Shown: one piece after another, positions 26,265 through 36,626 of the stretch
How positions within the stretch are numbered: position 1 is the first letter of the stretch
Layout: each line of letters opens with the position of its first letter
Assembly (NCBI GenBank): GCA_013420905.1
Contig: JAAXNY010000006.1
Span: 1,488,001-1,552,000, forward strand
Reading direction: 5' to 3'
Length of the DNA: 64,000 bases
Source of the DNA: Collybia mongolica
Taxonomy: Eukaryota; Basidiomycota; Agaricomycetes; Agaricales; Clitocybaceae
Made by a program: the position numbers and the translations under genes
The notes under the pieces: model-generated
Told to the model about the DNA's origin: nothing
Database searches by the model: none
Seen by the model: the letters and a program-made list of their open reading frames with translations, nothing else

Positions 26265-27815
26265 CTATGCCACAGCTGCAGAAGGCTGAGGGATGTCTGA
26301 CTCCAAGCGATCTCCTTCCTTGCGTGCCACGCTTGATTGCTCAAAGCTCAGCATGCCCCGAAGTCCCCACCGTTGCATCATCGCCTTGTCCTATCACCAA
26401 AATAGGATCAGATCAGATATTACCGGATCCCCGTGTATCTGAACTTACTTCATCCCAAGGGGAGCCTAAAGAGTGGGGACCGAAAAGTCATGGTAGATCA
26501 GAAAAAGAGGTTGTGAGGGCTTACAAGGTGTTGTTAACATCTGTTCACCAGTGAACACAGCGTTGGCTCCAGCCATGAAGCACATTGCTTGTTCGGATTC
26601 GGCTAATGTGTTCCTTCCTGCAGCTAGACGTATAATGGTGTTCGGAAGAACAATCCGAGCTGTTGCGATGGTGCGAACAAGTGTGTGGTACGCGACCCTC
26701 TAGATACTCGACGTTTGATTAAAAAATATGTTTTTGTGCAGCTAAGGTGATGATACCTCGTTTCCTTCAAGGGGAGTTCCAGGAATCGGGACAAGGGCAT
26801 TGACAGGGAATGATTCTGGATGTTCTGGCATGCTGGACAGCGCATCGATGAAAAATAATTAGGGAAGGACACTGGACTTACTTCGAAACCTCCCATATCA
26901 AGCCCACTCGATCTGCATCGGTTTCCCCAAGGCCTAATATACCACCTGAACAGACGCTGATGCCAGCATCACGCACTGCACTGATGGTATCTAGACGCTC
27001 ATCGTACGATCTTGTTGTGATGACCTTTTGGGTTCTTTTAGCAAGGTCCAGCCATTGTGACATCAACACACCTGGGGGTAAAATTCGCGGGATGTGTCGA
27101 GGTTATGGTTATAGGCAGTCAGGCCACTGCAGCGAACGAATTACATCATCGGTTGTTCTAAAAAAGCACAATAAAGGACTCCTCACGCTTCCTTTAGCTG
27201 TCGAGCCTGTTCTGGCGAAAGCATGCCGAGTGTGGTGCAGACTTCCATCCCCATCCCGCGGACTTCACGGACCATCTCTAAAATCCTTTCAAAGCCTCTT
27301 TTCCTTCCAGCAAGATCTCTCCATGCTGCCCCCATACAAAAACGAGTGCTTCCGTTTTCTTTTGCTTTACGCGCAGCGTCGATGACAGGCCCCAGTTCCA
27401 CGAGTTTAGATGCCTTCGTGGAGGTGCTATATCGTGATGACTGCGAACAGTATGAACCTAGATCGCGTTGAGACGCAAGACAACTGTAATAGATAGCACT
27501 CACAGTCCTCAGAGCATCCTCCAGCTATGTCAAATTTCGGAATTAGTCAAAAAGGATATTCAAGTGAAAGCGATGGTGGGCACATTTTATGTTCATCAAA
27601 GTACATAACTGAACTTTGCTGGGGTCATGGTGTTGTCGGTGAACAGCAGCTGCGCGGAAAACCAGATCAAGCAAGGGGGTATCGTAGATAGTTTGGATTT
27701 CTTTCTTCGCATAGGAGCGATGTGTGGTTGATCCGGCACCCTGGTGGCCTGAGGCATGCGTAGCTAGAGTTCGAGTGAGGTAGATTGCACGTCGTGGGAG
27801 AATTGAACGAAACAT
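26265..27815 (-). CDS. BIO2: Biotin synthase (radical SAM), mitochondrial
   Basis: Inserts sulfur into dethiobiotin, the last step of biotin synthesis. The start at 27815 gives [20 protein letters not shown], a mitochondrial presequence. Then [20 protein letters not shown] and [12 protein letters not shown]. Across two introns the radical SAM motif assembles as [17 protein letters not shown] (C-x3-C-x2-C). Next are [80 protein letters not shown], and [17 protein letters not shown] with [19 protein letters not shown] small exon adds SPWDE before [18 protein letters not shown]. It ends PQPSAAVA at the stop 26265-26267. All the expected motifs are present, so the enzyme looks functional. Confidence 0.93.
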
Positions 27816-28626
27816 ATATGAAGGTCGGGTTCTCCACCGACGTTACTGTCGTTATCTGGGGAATATGAAGAGAAAGGGAATTGATCGTGAAAATCTTTGG
27901 GGACACTTGAATTTAAAATCCAATTAAAATCTTGCAATCTATGCGATTGCTTACTCGTGACTCAATGATGGCTTCTAATTGAATCAGATAACTAACTCCC
28001 CTGACATGTTCAAAATTTCTTGACAACTCAACTGATCATATGTAGGCGTTTATAAGGCTTCAAGAAGCTTCAGGGCTCGACTGAGGACTCGAATTCGTGT
28101 GACCTCAAATCACCTATACCAAGTCCATGCCGAGCCAACGACATTGTCCTGCCGGCGTACCTCGAACAATCTCTGTGATGGAATGTGGGATTCTCTTTCA
28201 CGATAACACCCGTCGGAACTGCTCGCGGGCAACCTTCCGCGTAAATCCGACAAAAATTCACAAGAATTGAAGTGGAGTCGGAATACCGCATATCAACTTT
28301 TCAATTATCATCTGAAAACATCAGGAACAAGGCTGATTTCGAGGCGACAAGGCAGGGTAGATGGGTATACGGCGGACGCGGAAACAGAACTTGGAGGATT
28401 TATCGTCTATGTGTAGTTCGAGTTTTTCTATAATATGACTGCTGACGCTGTATGTTACAGGGAAGGCGGGAGAACGGAAGGCTATTGCTACAATTCCAAA
28501 ATTCAATGTATCCAGGCCGATATTCGTGATAAAAGACAATAATCTGGTCGATTTGATCAAAGATGAGTTTGAGGAATAAAGGACAGTATTTACTCAACAC
28601 CTACCCCAAACAGCTCCCAGTATTTT
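27816..28626. other. Intergenic or 3' part of an unresolved minus-strand gene
   Basis: About 800 bp upstream of biotin synthase. A minus frame at 28,321-28,560 reads VTYSVSSHIIEKLELHIDDK and may be an exon of the unresolved locus to the right; I cannot connect it. Confidence 0.3.
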
Positions 28627-29008
28627 CTACCTTCCACAGATCCGCTCAGGACTTTCCTGGGAAGCTTTGCGGTCACGTCCTGACATGAGGCCGTAGTCGA
28701 CTACTTGTACGGTTGTCCCGTTAACTAAGACGTGATGAACACATACGTCATTGCCATGGACGGGATCCCGACTAACCATGGTCTCTGCTTCGACCCCGCT
28801 CCCCAGGTAAACACGTCTGTTGGTCACTACTGAACCTTGATTGCCTCTCGTTACGACTAAGCTGATTGTCGGACCCTTTGAGACGGGGGTCATCATCTAT
28901 TTTCTCCTTTGGCTGATTTTGGCGAACAGCATTCCACTGACGGAATGTGTGTGCAGCGAGTTGCCTCGAGTATAGCTGTTTTTTCTGTTCAAGAGTCTGA
29001 GCAGCCAT
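28627..29008 (-). CDS. Small hypothetical gene, exon structure unresolved
   Basis: Starts MAAQTLEQKKQLYSRQLAAH at 29008, continuing TFRQWNAVRQNQPKEK, a strongly helical, charged beginning that looks coding. From about 28,900 two frames are open: one continues with IDDDPRLKGSDNQLSRNERQ, the other reads GPTISLVVTRGNQGSVVTNR and HHVLVNGTTVQVVDYG to a stop at 28,627. An intron near 28,890 could join the first part to the second frame. Further exons may lie down to 28,070. No family recognised. Confidence 0.4.
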
Positions 29009-29970
29009 AGTTGAAGAGTGTGTGTATGGTGGGATGCGATGGTTTACTGTTCTGCGACCTTGCTAATTTATGTGACGAGACATAAAGTTCGGGGGAGCAA
29101 TGCGGAGCGCTGGCTGCCCCACACACTGAGAAAGCATGACGTTATATCACAGATCCGGAGATATTTACTATAGTGCTGTATCTATTTTTAGCCACTTACA
29201 AGCAACGTTGAATCGGCTTCATATGAAAGCAAGCAACGCTCTAGGGTATCTTACGAATTTTTATAAAACTGTCGTCAAATTTAAACTTGTTGTACGTGGA
29301 GAATATACATGGAGGTGAAGGCACCAGGGTTTTGTAAATTATCCCAGCCGAGCATTGGACCGCCAGGAAAGTTACCTAGAGCTAGCGCACTGGTAGGAAA
29401 AGCGTAGTACTTGAGCGTTTCATCGAAACCCACCTAAGTATATATATATATAGTAACATCGAGGCAAGGCAGGTCACGGACAACGGCCCGGACAGATTTA
29501 GAGAATCATCTCAACGTTGATATATGATATCTGGTAAAGGGGTTGATAAGGAAGGCCTCCCGGATGTGTTACAACATTCCAGTCCATATATAGCAGACTA
29601 TCGACGACGGTAATTACAGTCCGACAACAAATATAGAGACAGGACAGCATAAACACGTCAAAGGGTGAACAAAAATTACTTGGTACGAACATGTTCCAAG
29701 GCTAGGGTATTAAAGGCGGGCCTAAGGTAGCCAAGAAGGTTGATGGCGGGGTAGGATAGATGGCGATGCTACACAAATCGAAAATTAATAAGACATGGAT
29801 GTGAGTGACAATAACGGAGGGTGATATGATACGTGATGGTAGTCCTTGATGATTCGTATAATTGTCAGGTTTCGTTAATATGCGTCGAAAATATAAAAAT
29901 GCGAAGAACGTCAAAAGCTTCATAAGAAAAACATTGAGCGGATACCGGTATCCGTGAATTCTGCACATGT
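29009..29970. other. Intergenic, no gene seen
   Basis: 960 bp between a minus-strand start (29008) and the stop of the BTG gene (29971). Includes a short TA run (tatatatata near 29,441) and AT-rich sequence suited to 3' ends. No coding signal recognised. Confidence 0.45.
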
Positions 29971-30930
29971 TCAAGCACATGCAGAGCGCCAGCTGTTGGC
30001 TGTTGCCACAGTCGTTCGAGTTACTTTCTTCGGTGCGCCACCAAGCATGACGCCACCAGTCAGTACGGTGGTCTTGCCACCATCGTAGGGCGTAACGTCA
30101 GTCTTAGTCGTGTCAACGAAGACACGTGCCTGCCTAGCCCGTTCACGTCGCGACTGCTTCACTCCCTTGCGTTCAGGGGAGGCAGCGGAGGATGCAGATG
30201 TCATGGATGCGGATGATTCTGCAGAAGCGAACGAAAAACCCGAGCTCGAGTTGGACGAGCGAGAGCTGGAGCGTGAAGGGGTGGCGGAGAGAGGAGATAG
30301 AGATCTGCCTTGAACATGGAAGCTCTCTCTAACAGGGGTCATCCACGTGGGGGTACTGATTTCGTGGGCAATCATGGCGAAAAGTTGATCGACATCCTCA
30401 TGGTCATTTTCTAGGAGCTGTTGGGCGACAGTCTTAGCACGCATTTGTTTGCGAGCTCTCTGGTCATGAACGATCACGGAATTGTCATATGCTTCAAAGA
30501 GGGGTTTCGCAACAACGGTGGGTGAAGGAATTTCTGCTGCCCAGACGGTGACAAACCGGCTGTTAGGCCCGTTTTTCTTGCCGTAGCGAATGGAGACGCA
30601 GCCCGGATCAACAAAGAGATCGAACTCGCGACCGCCAAGTAGGGAGATCCAATCAAACCATTGAACACCAGCATTTATGCATGCCGAATAGATGGGCCGA
30701 GGGGGGAGGCAGTCAGGAGAGAGTGTGAGGCAGCGGTGGCCGGAGTTTCGGAGTGGCTCCTTTACCACCCAAGAGGGCGCGTAATGAGCAGTGAGTTTAT
30801 CATCGAGGGCGAGTTGGAGATTGAGAACGGAGCTTGCAGAATACGAAGCGATGAGTGGACGTATAAGAAACGAGACAGCATGAGCGACAGTGAGAGAAAG
30901 ATTTGCTGGTGTGGATGGGAAAGCAGCCAT
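29971..30930 (-). CDS. BTG/Tob (anti-proliferative) domain protein, 319 aa
   Basis: A single uninterrupted exon. The N-terminal ~130 residues match the BTG/Tob fold: VAHAVSFLIRPLIASYSASS helix, ALDDKLTAHYAPSWVVKEPL, then the family box NSGHRCLTLSP and the second box WFDWISLLGGREFDLFVDP followed by CVSIRYG. In animals this domain binds the CAF1 deadenylase and promotes mRNA decay. After the domain come a helical linker (QMRAKTVAQQLLENDHEDVD), a Ser-rich stretch (SRSSSRSSNSSSGFSFASAE), a basic patch (KQSRRERARQARVF) and a Thr/Gly-rich end. An adaptor in mRNA turnover is a fair inference from the family. The absence of introns is unusual in this neighbourhood. Confidence 0.82.
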   Translation of the reverse strand: MAAFPSTPANLSLTVAHAVSFLIRPLIASYSASSVLNLQLALDDKLTAHYAPSWVVKEPLRNSGHRCLTLSPDCLPPRPIYSACINAGVQWFDWISLLGGREFDLFVDPGCVSIRYGKKNGPNSRFVTVWAAEIPSPTVVAKPLFEAYDNSVIVHDQRARKQMRAKTVAQQLLENDHEDVDQLFAMIAHEISTPTWMTPVRESFHVQGRSLSPLSATPSRSSSRSSNSSSGFSFASAESSASMTSASSAASPERKGVKQSRRERARQARVFVDTTKTDVTPYDGGKTTVLTGGVMLGGAPKKVTRTTVATANSWRSACA

Positions 30931-31179
30931 TGAAACAATGCAAACGTTTAAAGTGATTGGGATAAGAAAGATGCGGGGTCACGTTGAGAGCGAAGGGCGA
31001 ATCGACCGGCGAAACGAATGAGATCGAGCTCGACGACCGTTTAACGAAAAAGACGCGGAGGCTGGGCGTAGAAGCGTGGCTCTGCCGTCAGATATGTTCA
31101 AGTGTGAGGGGTCGTTCTGTAGGGAATAGACATGTGATAAATACAAAGCGATTTTGCTAGAGGCTCGAGGAAGACAAAC

Positions 31180-31396
31180 CTAGAAGGTAACTGGAGACTG
31201 ACCAACGAAAGCTGTAAGAATATGAAGGGGGACGAAAACGGAGAGTAGGGAACTAACCTTTTGTAGGGACTGGAGAGAATGGAGCCAAGTCCGGTGAGGG
31301 AAAAGTAAAAGGTGCGGCAGGTGGCTTTATATCATGAGGGACAACTCCGCGACTGATGAGCGATTGGAAGCGAAAAAGCGTTCTTACGCTCGCCAT
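31180..31396 (-). CDS. Small mitochondrial-type protein, 56 aa
   Basis: Exons 31258-31396 and 31180-31211, joined over a 46-nt intron, sum to 171 nt (56 codons plus stop). It begins MASVRTLFRFQSLISRGVVP, rich in Arg with no acidic residues, like a mitochondrial presequence. It continues HDIKPPAAPFTFPSPDLAPF and ends KAFVGQSPVTF. It could be a very small inner-membrane complex component or an uncharacterised matrix peptide; the family is not recognised. Splicing further downstream cannot be ruled out because another donor-like site (ag/gtttgt) follows the stop. Confidence 0.55.
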
Positions 31397-32334
31397 GCTG
31401 CTGGTAGCGAGGCAGACAAAAGACAACTGGGTCCTCAAGGAACAAAGGACAATTACATTTCCCTGAATTGTCCCTTTCACGTGACCGAGGCTATCTAATT
31501 CGGTTCTTGTGGACACTTCTTCTCGGTCCTCCTTGTATTCTCCAGCCAAAGACAATAAAAGACTGCGAACATGTACTACCCTCTATTTCCGACTCACTGA
31601 TTGCTCTCACATTCTGTCGTAATGCAACTGATCGACCTTTGTTTTTCGCCGCACAAGTAATCCGATTCCTTCTTCAATTGTTTTTGTTATGTACTATTCA
31701 CCCTAGATTCGAATTCCCCACAAATCAGCGCCCACAACACCCGACCCCAAATTTTAGGTACAGACCCACCAAGATAATCAATTCGATTTCTTGCCATAAC
31801 ACTGTTCAATCAGTTCCCGGCCCATGCCTAATTGTATCCTTCGGAGAACATGTCTGAGCATTTCTGGGCGATGCAAATCAAGTCGACTCGTGACCATCCT
31901 TTATAATATGGACAAGTCCTCTGTATAATTGGCTCATAAAAAGGGATCGGCCACTGGTCTACAAACCAAGCAAGCCCTCTACAGCATTCTGACATTGATT
32001 GAATCGTTTCTGTATTAAGATTCCAGTTTCTAGAAGAGGGGGGCCTATATGCAAGAACGAGGCTTACTGTTCCTGTTTATGACTCGATATACGCTTCCGT
32101 GTAGTTGTAAGTACCGAGCAATCCAGTATTATCCATTGTTACGAAGATTCAATGTATGTTTTGGAGTCAATCAAGTGGATCGGTGCCGAGACGGCAGGCC
32201 TGATTTAAACCCCGACTGAAACCTAAACCTTGTTTTTCACCTTCATCCACACAACTTATCGCCTCGTTCGCAGCCACTCAGCCAACGAAAAAAGGTATCC
32301 GACCTCAACACCTCCTCAGACCTTCACTTCAGCC
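31397..32334. promoter_or_regulatory. Divergent promoter region, small mitochondrial-type gene / eS27
   Basis: 940 bp between divergent starts. The end next to eS27 is pyrimidine-rich, as expected for ribosomal protein promoters. Open frames at 31,468-31,857 show no recognisable protein. Confidence 0.4.
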
Positions 32335-32793
32335 ATGGTGGGTCATTCACTAATATCTAAGTTACCCGTATTCATTCAATCCCTGCTTGATCTACATGTT
32401 TCGTGACAGACTCTCGCTGTCGATCTTCTTAACCCTTCCGCCGAGTACGAGAAGAACCAACACAAACTCAAGCGACTTGTACAGTCGCCAAATTCTTATT
32501 TCATGGATGTCAAATGTCCTGGTGCGTATCCCTTCCAAGCATAGCTCCTGTGACGATTTGGATCTACGGATATTAGGAATGTGCTAATCCAGCTTTCATG
32601 GCTCAGGTTGCTTTGCCATCACAACAGTCTTTTCGCACGCGCAAACTGTCGTCTTGTGTGGCTCATGTGCCAGTGTTCTGTGCCAACCTACGGGTGGCAA
32701 GGCAAGGTTGACAGAGGGTGCGCCAAGTTATTCTGGTTCACATATTTACCCTAACCCTGCTACATAGGCTGCTCATTCCGTAGAAAGAACTAG
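32335..32793 (+). CDS. RPS27: 40S ribosomal protein eS27
   Basis: Zinc-binding protein of the small ribosomal subunit. Exons 32335-32337, 32410-32521, 32607-32717 and 32768-32793 sum to 252 nt, giving 83 residues, the family's normal length. The first coding exon is only the ATG; the intron follows directly. The text reads [73 protein letters not shown]. The zinc ligands are CPGC and CGSC. The early intron is typical of fungal ribosomal protein genes. Confidence 0.96.
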
Positions 32794-33322
32794 GTTGATG
32801 TTACTTTACCTATCATATACACTGGCCGACCTTTACACGCATCTCACTTTCGCCACCTTGCATTCATATCATTTGCTTCCCTACTTTGGATCTGTATCCG
32901 CAGGGTCATCCGTTTATATTTCGTGTACTTCTGCACCTCCAAAAAGCGTACTTCGATCCTTGTACACTTGTAAGTGACTCGGATTATACATCGTCAGAGC
33001 CACAGCTGCCACATGCACAGTCAATGCAATCTGCTGCTACCCTAGACATCTAAAACTCGTTGAGGCTCCATGCCCGCCGAGCTCAATTTTGAGCTTCTGA
33101 ATTCGCGATATTTGCAACGTGCAACGTTAACATGATACGCAATAGCTTCAGAAGCAATGTATGAAGGATCCAGGCCACACTTTCACTTATCCCGTTCCCC
33201 GCCTGAGACATATGATCATATAATAATCCCTTTGCGTCCGCCATATTAGGTGACATTGTATGTTAGTTCTAGCACTAGTTGTCTAAAGATATCCAAAAAT
33301 GTGATACATCTGCAATATTGTG
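32794..33322. other. Intergenic between convergent genes
   Basis: 530 bp carrying the 3' ends of eS27 (+) and the thioesterase (-). No gene seen. Confidence 0.5.
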
Positions 33323-34816
33323 TTATAGTTTTGACTCTGTTTGTGGATTGGCGGGCCCCCGTATATTTGCGCGAACCACTCCCTCTTGAGAAGTCACTGC
33401 AACCAGTGTCCCATCACGGGTGTACATCTAGAAGAGGCTGAGTTTTCGTCAGTAGTAGTGGATGACAGTGCGCACCCTTCCGTGGACAACACCTCGGCCA
33501 GATCCTGTCCTCGGCGAAACCATCTATACAGACGCCCTTGCTTATTAAACTGATCCACCATCGATGTGAACACGACTCACCACATGCAACAACCAGTCTC
33601 CACAATCAAAGTCATCACTTAAATGAAGAAATTAGGGATATCAACAGAAATCGAATATGGAACTAACTTATAGAAGTAAATGGTGTGGTCCAATGTAGAC
33701 TGGACACAAGCCATGTCAATAAGGGTCGAGAGAAGTCAGTGATCAACATACGGTCATACTGGTGGACTTGGGTCCCTTTCCAAACCTTTTCAAGCCCATG
33801 ATTCGAGAGGCAGTCGATATGCTATTATAAAGGGTTAAAATGAGCTGGTAAAATAGAGTTTGTTGAACGCACAAATACATGTCAGACATATAACTGAGTA
33901 TACACTGAATCAACTTTATGAGGTCAATGGCTCAACGAAGATATCTAATAACTACCTTCTGAAAAGGGGCTTCGTATTTGGGTATGTCCCGGGCTTGCAT
34001 CCAGTACATATACGATACTGTCCCGTCTGCAGCAACGTCATGTTCTTTAGCACGTTTGATAGCAATTGGGCTTCGTGTACGTTCCTTTCAACATAATTTA
34101 GAATGACCCTAGGGAAGAGTGATCCAAACTCACGTAAACGATGTCACCATAAAGCCTCCTCAGTGATTCAGAGGGGTTATCTGACTGGAGGTGACGGAGA
34201 TAGCGTGTTTCCTCTAGTTCACATTCTTCTGGGATAGGGACGGCCGGCATAGGCCATTGGTGAGAGGGCTGCCACGGCTCCGGTTTCTGGAAAGAGCACA
34301 TCATTACAAAAACTGTATGGCCATTTTGGACGGCCTTGACAGAACGGGTGACGTAGGAACGTCCATGCCGAACGCGTTCGACATGATAAATGATGGGAGT
34401 GGTGGGTGACGCGCTAAGAAGGAAGTAACACTGGAAGACGAGGTCAGTTCCTTTCCTCCCCCCCAAAATATCTTGAAGTCCCTAGGACGTACATGCAATG
34501 ACTGGGTAAGGTTTACGAGTCAATGAAGGTTCTTGGTCTTGATAGAATTAAGCAACACAAAAAAAGGCACTGACATGGAGGGCGAATCCGGATTCGACGC
34601 AGTTTGTCGCAGACACTAATGCTTGGCTGATGACCTGCCTTGAGAGGTTTCAGAGACGTTCTGGGGAAATGTGGTGGATATAACCTACCCTCCAAATACA
34701 CCACGGGAGCGGGCTGGGAGCCATAGGGATTTCGATCGAAAGAAATTGACATCAATCTGTTCAACTTCAAGAGAGGTAGATATTTGTTCATGCTCTACTT
34801 GGTTTGGTTCAGCCAT
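33323..34816 (-). CDS. Peroxisomal acyl-CoA thioesterase (TesB/ACOT8 family)
   Basis: Hydrolyses acyl-CoA in peroxisomes. The start ATG is at 34816 (MAEPNQVEHEQISTSLEVEQ). Then NFFRSKSLWLPARSRGVFGG, QVISQALVSATNCVESGFAL, the hotdog core CYFLLSASPTTPIIYHVERV, RHGRSYVTRSVKAVQNGHTV, and CSFQKPEPWQPSHQWPMP, a strong family signature. The second hotdog follows: SPIAIKRAKEHDVAADGTVS, YMYWMQARDIPKYEAPFQK, RIMGLKRFGKGPKSTSM, LDHTIYFYK, FDCGDWLLHVV, and RTGSGRGVVHGR spliced to MYTRDGTLVAVTSQEGVVRA. The protein ends NPQTESKL, a canonical PTS1 peroxisomal import signal, at the stop 33323-33325. This fits a role in fatty-acid beta-oxidation. Confidence 0.92.
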
Positions 34817-35276
34817 GATGTTTGAGGAACTAGAGGAATTATCGTATAATCTAGTCAGTGAAGTTGGTAGCGATTGCACGTTATAATAAGTGACTGTATC
34901 TCATGAAATTCGTGCAATCCATTTGGGGGTCGGCTATATGAATGTACAATTACCGGTACTTGCCCATCATATTTCATAATTTAGAGATATTGGCGGTCAG
35001 CCGGCTTGAGTCTACCCAAAAACAAATGGCACATATGATCCTCATCTTCAAATGTTATATGTACACAAGGGGAGTAGCTTGGAGGGAGATTGTAAGTAGT
35101 TGTTAATCCGCTGATTCAAGGCTTCTGTGCATTCTGTTGAGCACATGTCTCAACGGGCCCTGTCCTTTAATTCCGTCTGGTAGGATGGCAATCTATGAAA
35201 GATTGCTATGACAAACAGCCTGTGCCGTCACGTCGGTCGGCAGGAACAAGTGCCTCAAACCCGTTAAGGGGCGACT
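34817..35276. other. Intergenic, no gene seen
   Basis: 460 bp between the thioesterase start and the XPA stop (both minus strand): thioesterase promoter plus XPA 3' end. Confidence 0.45.
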
Positions 35277-36449
35277 TTAAAGCACCTCCACGTCAACGGT
35301 GAAACCGCATGAGTGGCAAACCTGCTGTCCTCCACCATCAGGCCCAACTTCGAGTTGGCCAAAACTGTGTTTGTGCTCTGCATCCTTTCTTCTTTGCCAG
35401 ACACCTTCTTTGGTACGCCTTCGCAATTCTTTGAGGCCTTGTTCAAATTTCTTGTTTTTCTTCTTCTTCTTCTCTGTTGCTCGACGCTCGTACTCTGCGT
35501 CCAGAGCTTCTGGGGAACCCCACTTCTTCCATGCAAATTCTTCTACTTGATATCGTAGAAAAAGCATCATGTTCGCAAAAGTAGACTTATGGGGATTCGC
35601 TTTGAGTAGGTGGGGCATTAGCTCTTGATCGCGCAACTCAGCTGGGAATAGGTTGAATATTTGATAGACCGGACGGGTAAAGATAGGACACATACGATCA
35701 GTGAGAAGGTAATCCTGATCATGGGCATTAGTTCATTTGCTTATGGTATTAATATTAAAGCGACACCTCTTTGCATTCCGTTTTTGTTAAGAGGCTGTAT
35801 TTCTCCGGCAAAGTGTCTTGACATTTCTTGCATACGAGGCACCCAAAAACCTTCTTATAAGTCTGGTCGATATCCATAGATTGACACTCTTTGCATTTGG
35901 GATTTAATTTGGGGTCCAAATACATGGCTTTGAATATCCGTCAGCCTGGCATGTAGGAGTTTATATAGGCAAGATCATCACGGCTTACGAGGCTCCAGGT
36001 TTTGCAATGCCCGTTGTCTTGCTCTTTCTTTTTCCTTTCTGCGCACATTTTCGTCCACCTCTTGTCCGTCTTCCAAGAGGAAGCCACCTTTCGAGTTGAC
36101 CATCTTCGATAAATCATATTCGAAGTATTTCCCTAACCTTGAGTCGCGTTTCAAAGGTTTCGAAGACGAGTCCCGTGGTATCGTTGGGGAATTTGATGTT
36201 GCTGGTGTAACTCCTATAGGTCGTTTGTTGTTATCATTTAGCTGGCTTGACGATGAAGCTTCTTGTTCAATTTGGCGTTGATTGGCCTTGGCTGACAATT
36301 GGAGTTGAGTATAACCTTAAAAAAAGCGAAAGGCTTTTTGCACCTTTCAGGCGGTTTATTTCGATACATCGGATCTGTTCTGGGGTAAGCTGCAATGTCG
36401 AGGTGTGTATCGCCCTCAGTGGTGGTGTAACAGGCCTGGGGTCTGACAT
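35277..36449 (-). CDS. RAD14: DNA repair protein XPA/Rad14
   Basis: Damage-verification protein of nucleotide excision repair. The start at 36449 gives MSDPRPVTPPLRAIHTSTLQ, then TPEQIRCIEINRLKAKANQRQ after a splice. GKYFEYDLSKMVNSKGGFLL is the XPA signature ahead of the zinc finger. The finger reads CKECQSMDIDQTYKKVF then GCLVCKKCQ, i.e. C-x2-C-x17-C-x2-C, exactly the XPA spacing. Then the DNA-binding core: LPAELRDQELMPHLLKANPH, STFANMMLFLRYQVEEFAWK, KWGSPEALDAEYERRATEKK, and a Lys-rich helix (KKKKKNKK). It ends HKHSFGQLEVGPDGGGQQVC, HSCGFTVDVEVL. The last two Cys/His are a late pair seen in fungal Rad14. Confidence 0.93.
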
Positions 36450-36626
36450 GCCTGAAGGACTTCGTCGAGATGGTGGTGGAAGATAGGAGACGCGACCTAA
36501 TTAATCGAAATTGGTCACGAGTTATTTACATCACGAACAAAGGGATACAAAAATGACACCAAATGTACAACACACAACAATGCCCGCTGGATGGTAACGC
36601 GGCGTATACTCTCTATATATAAGACA

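Noticed and set aside
24700..28300. Possible biosynthetic cluster around biotin synthase
   Set aside because: Neighbours are an exonuclease-like remnant and unknown proteins; no other biotin-pathway gene is present.
29436..29456. TA dinucleotide run as a telomere or satellite piece
   Set aside because: Only about ten base pairs long; an ordinary AT-rich intergenic tract.
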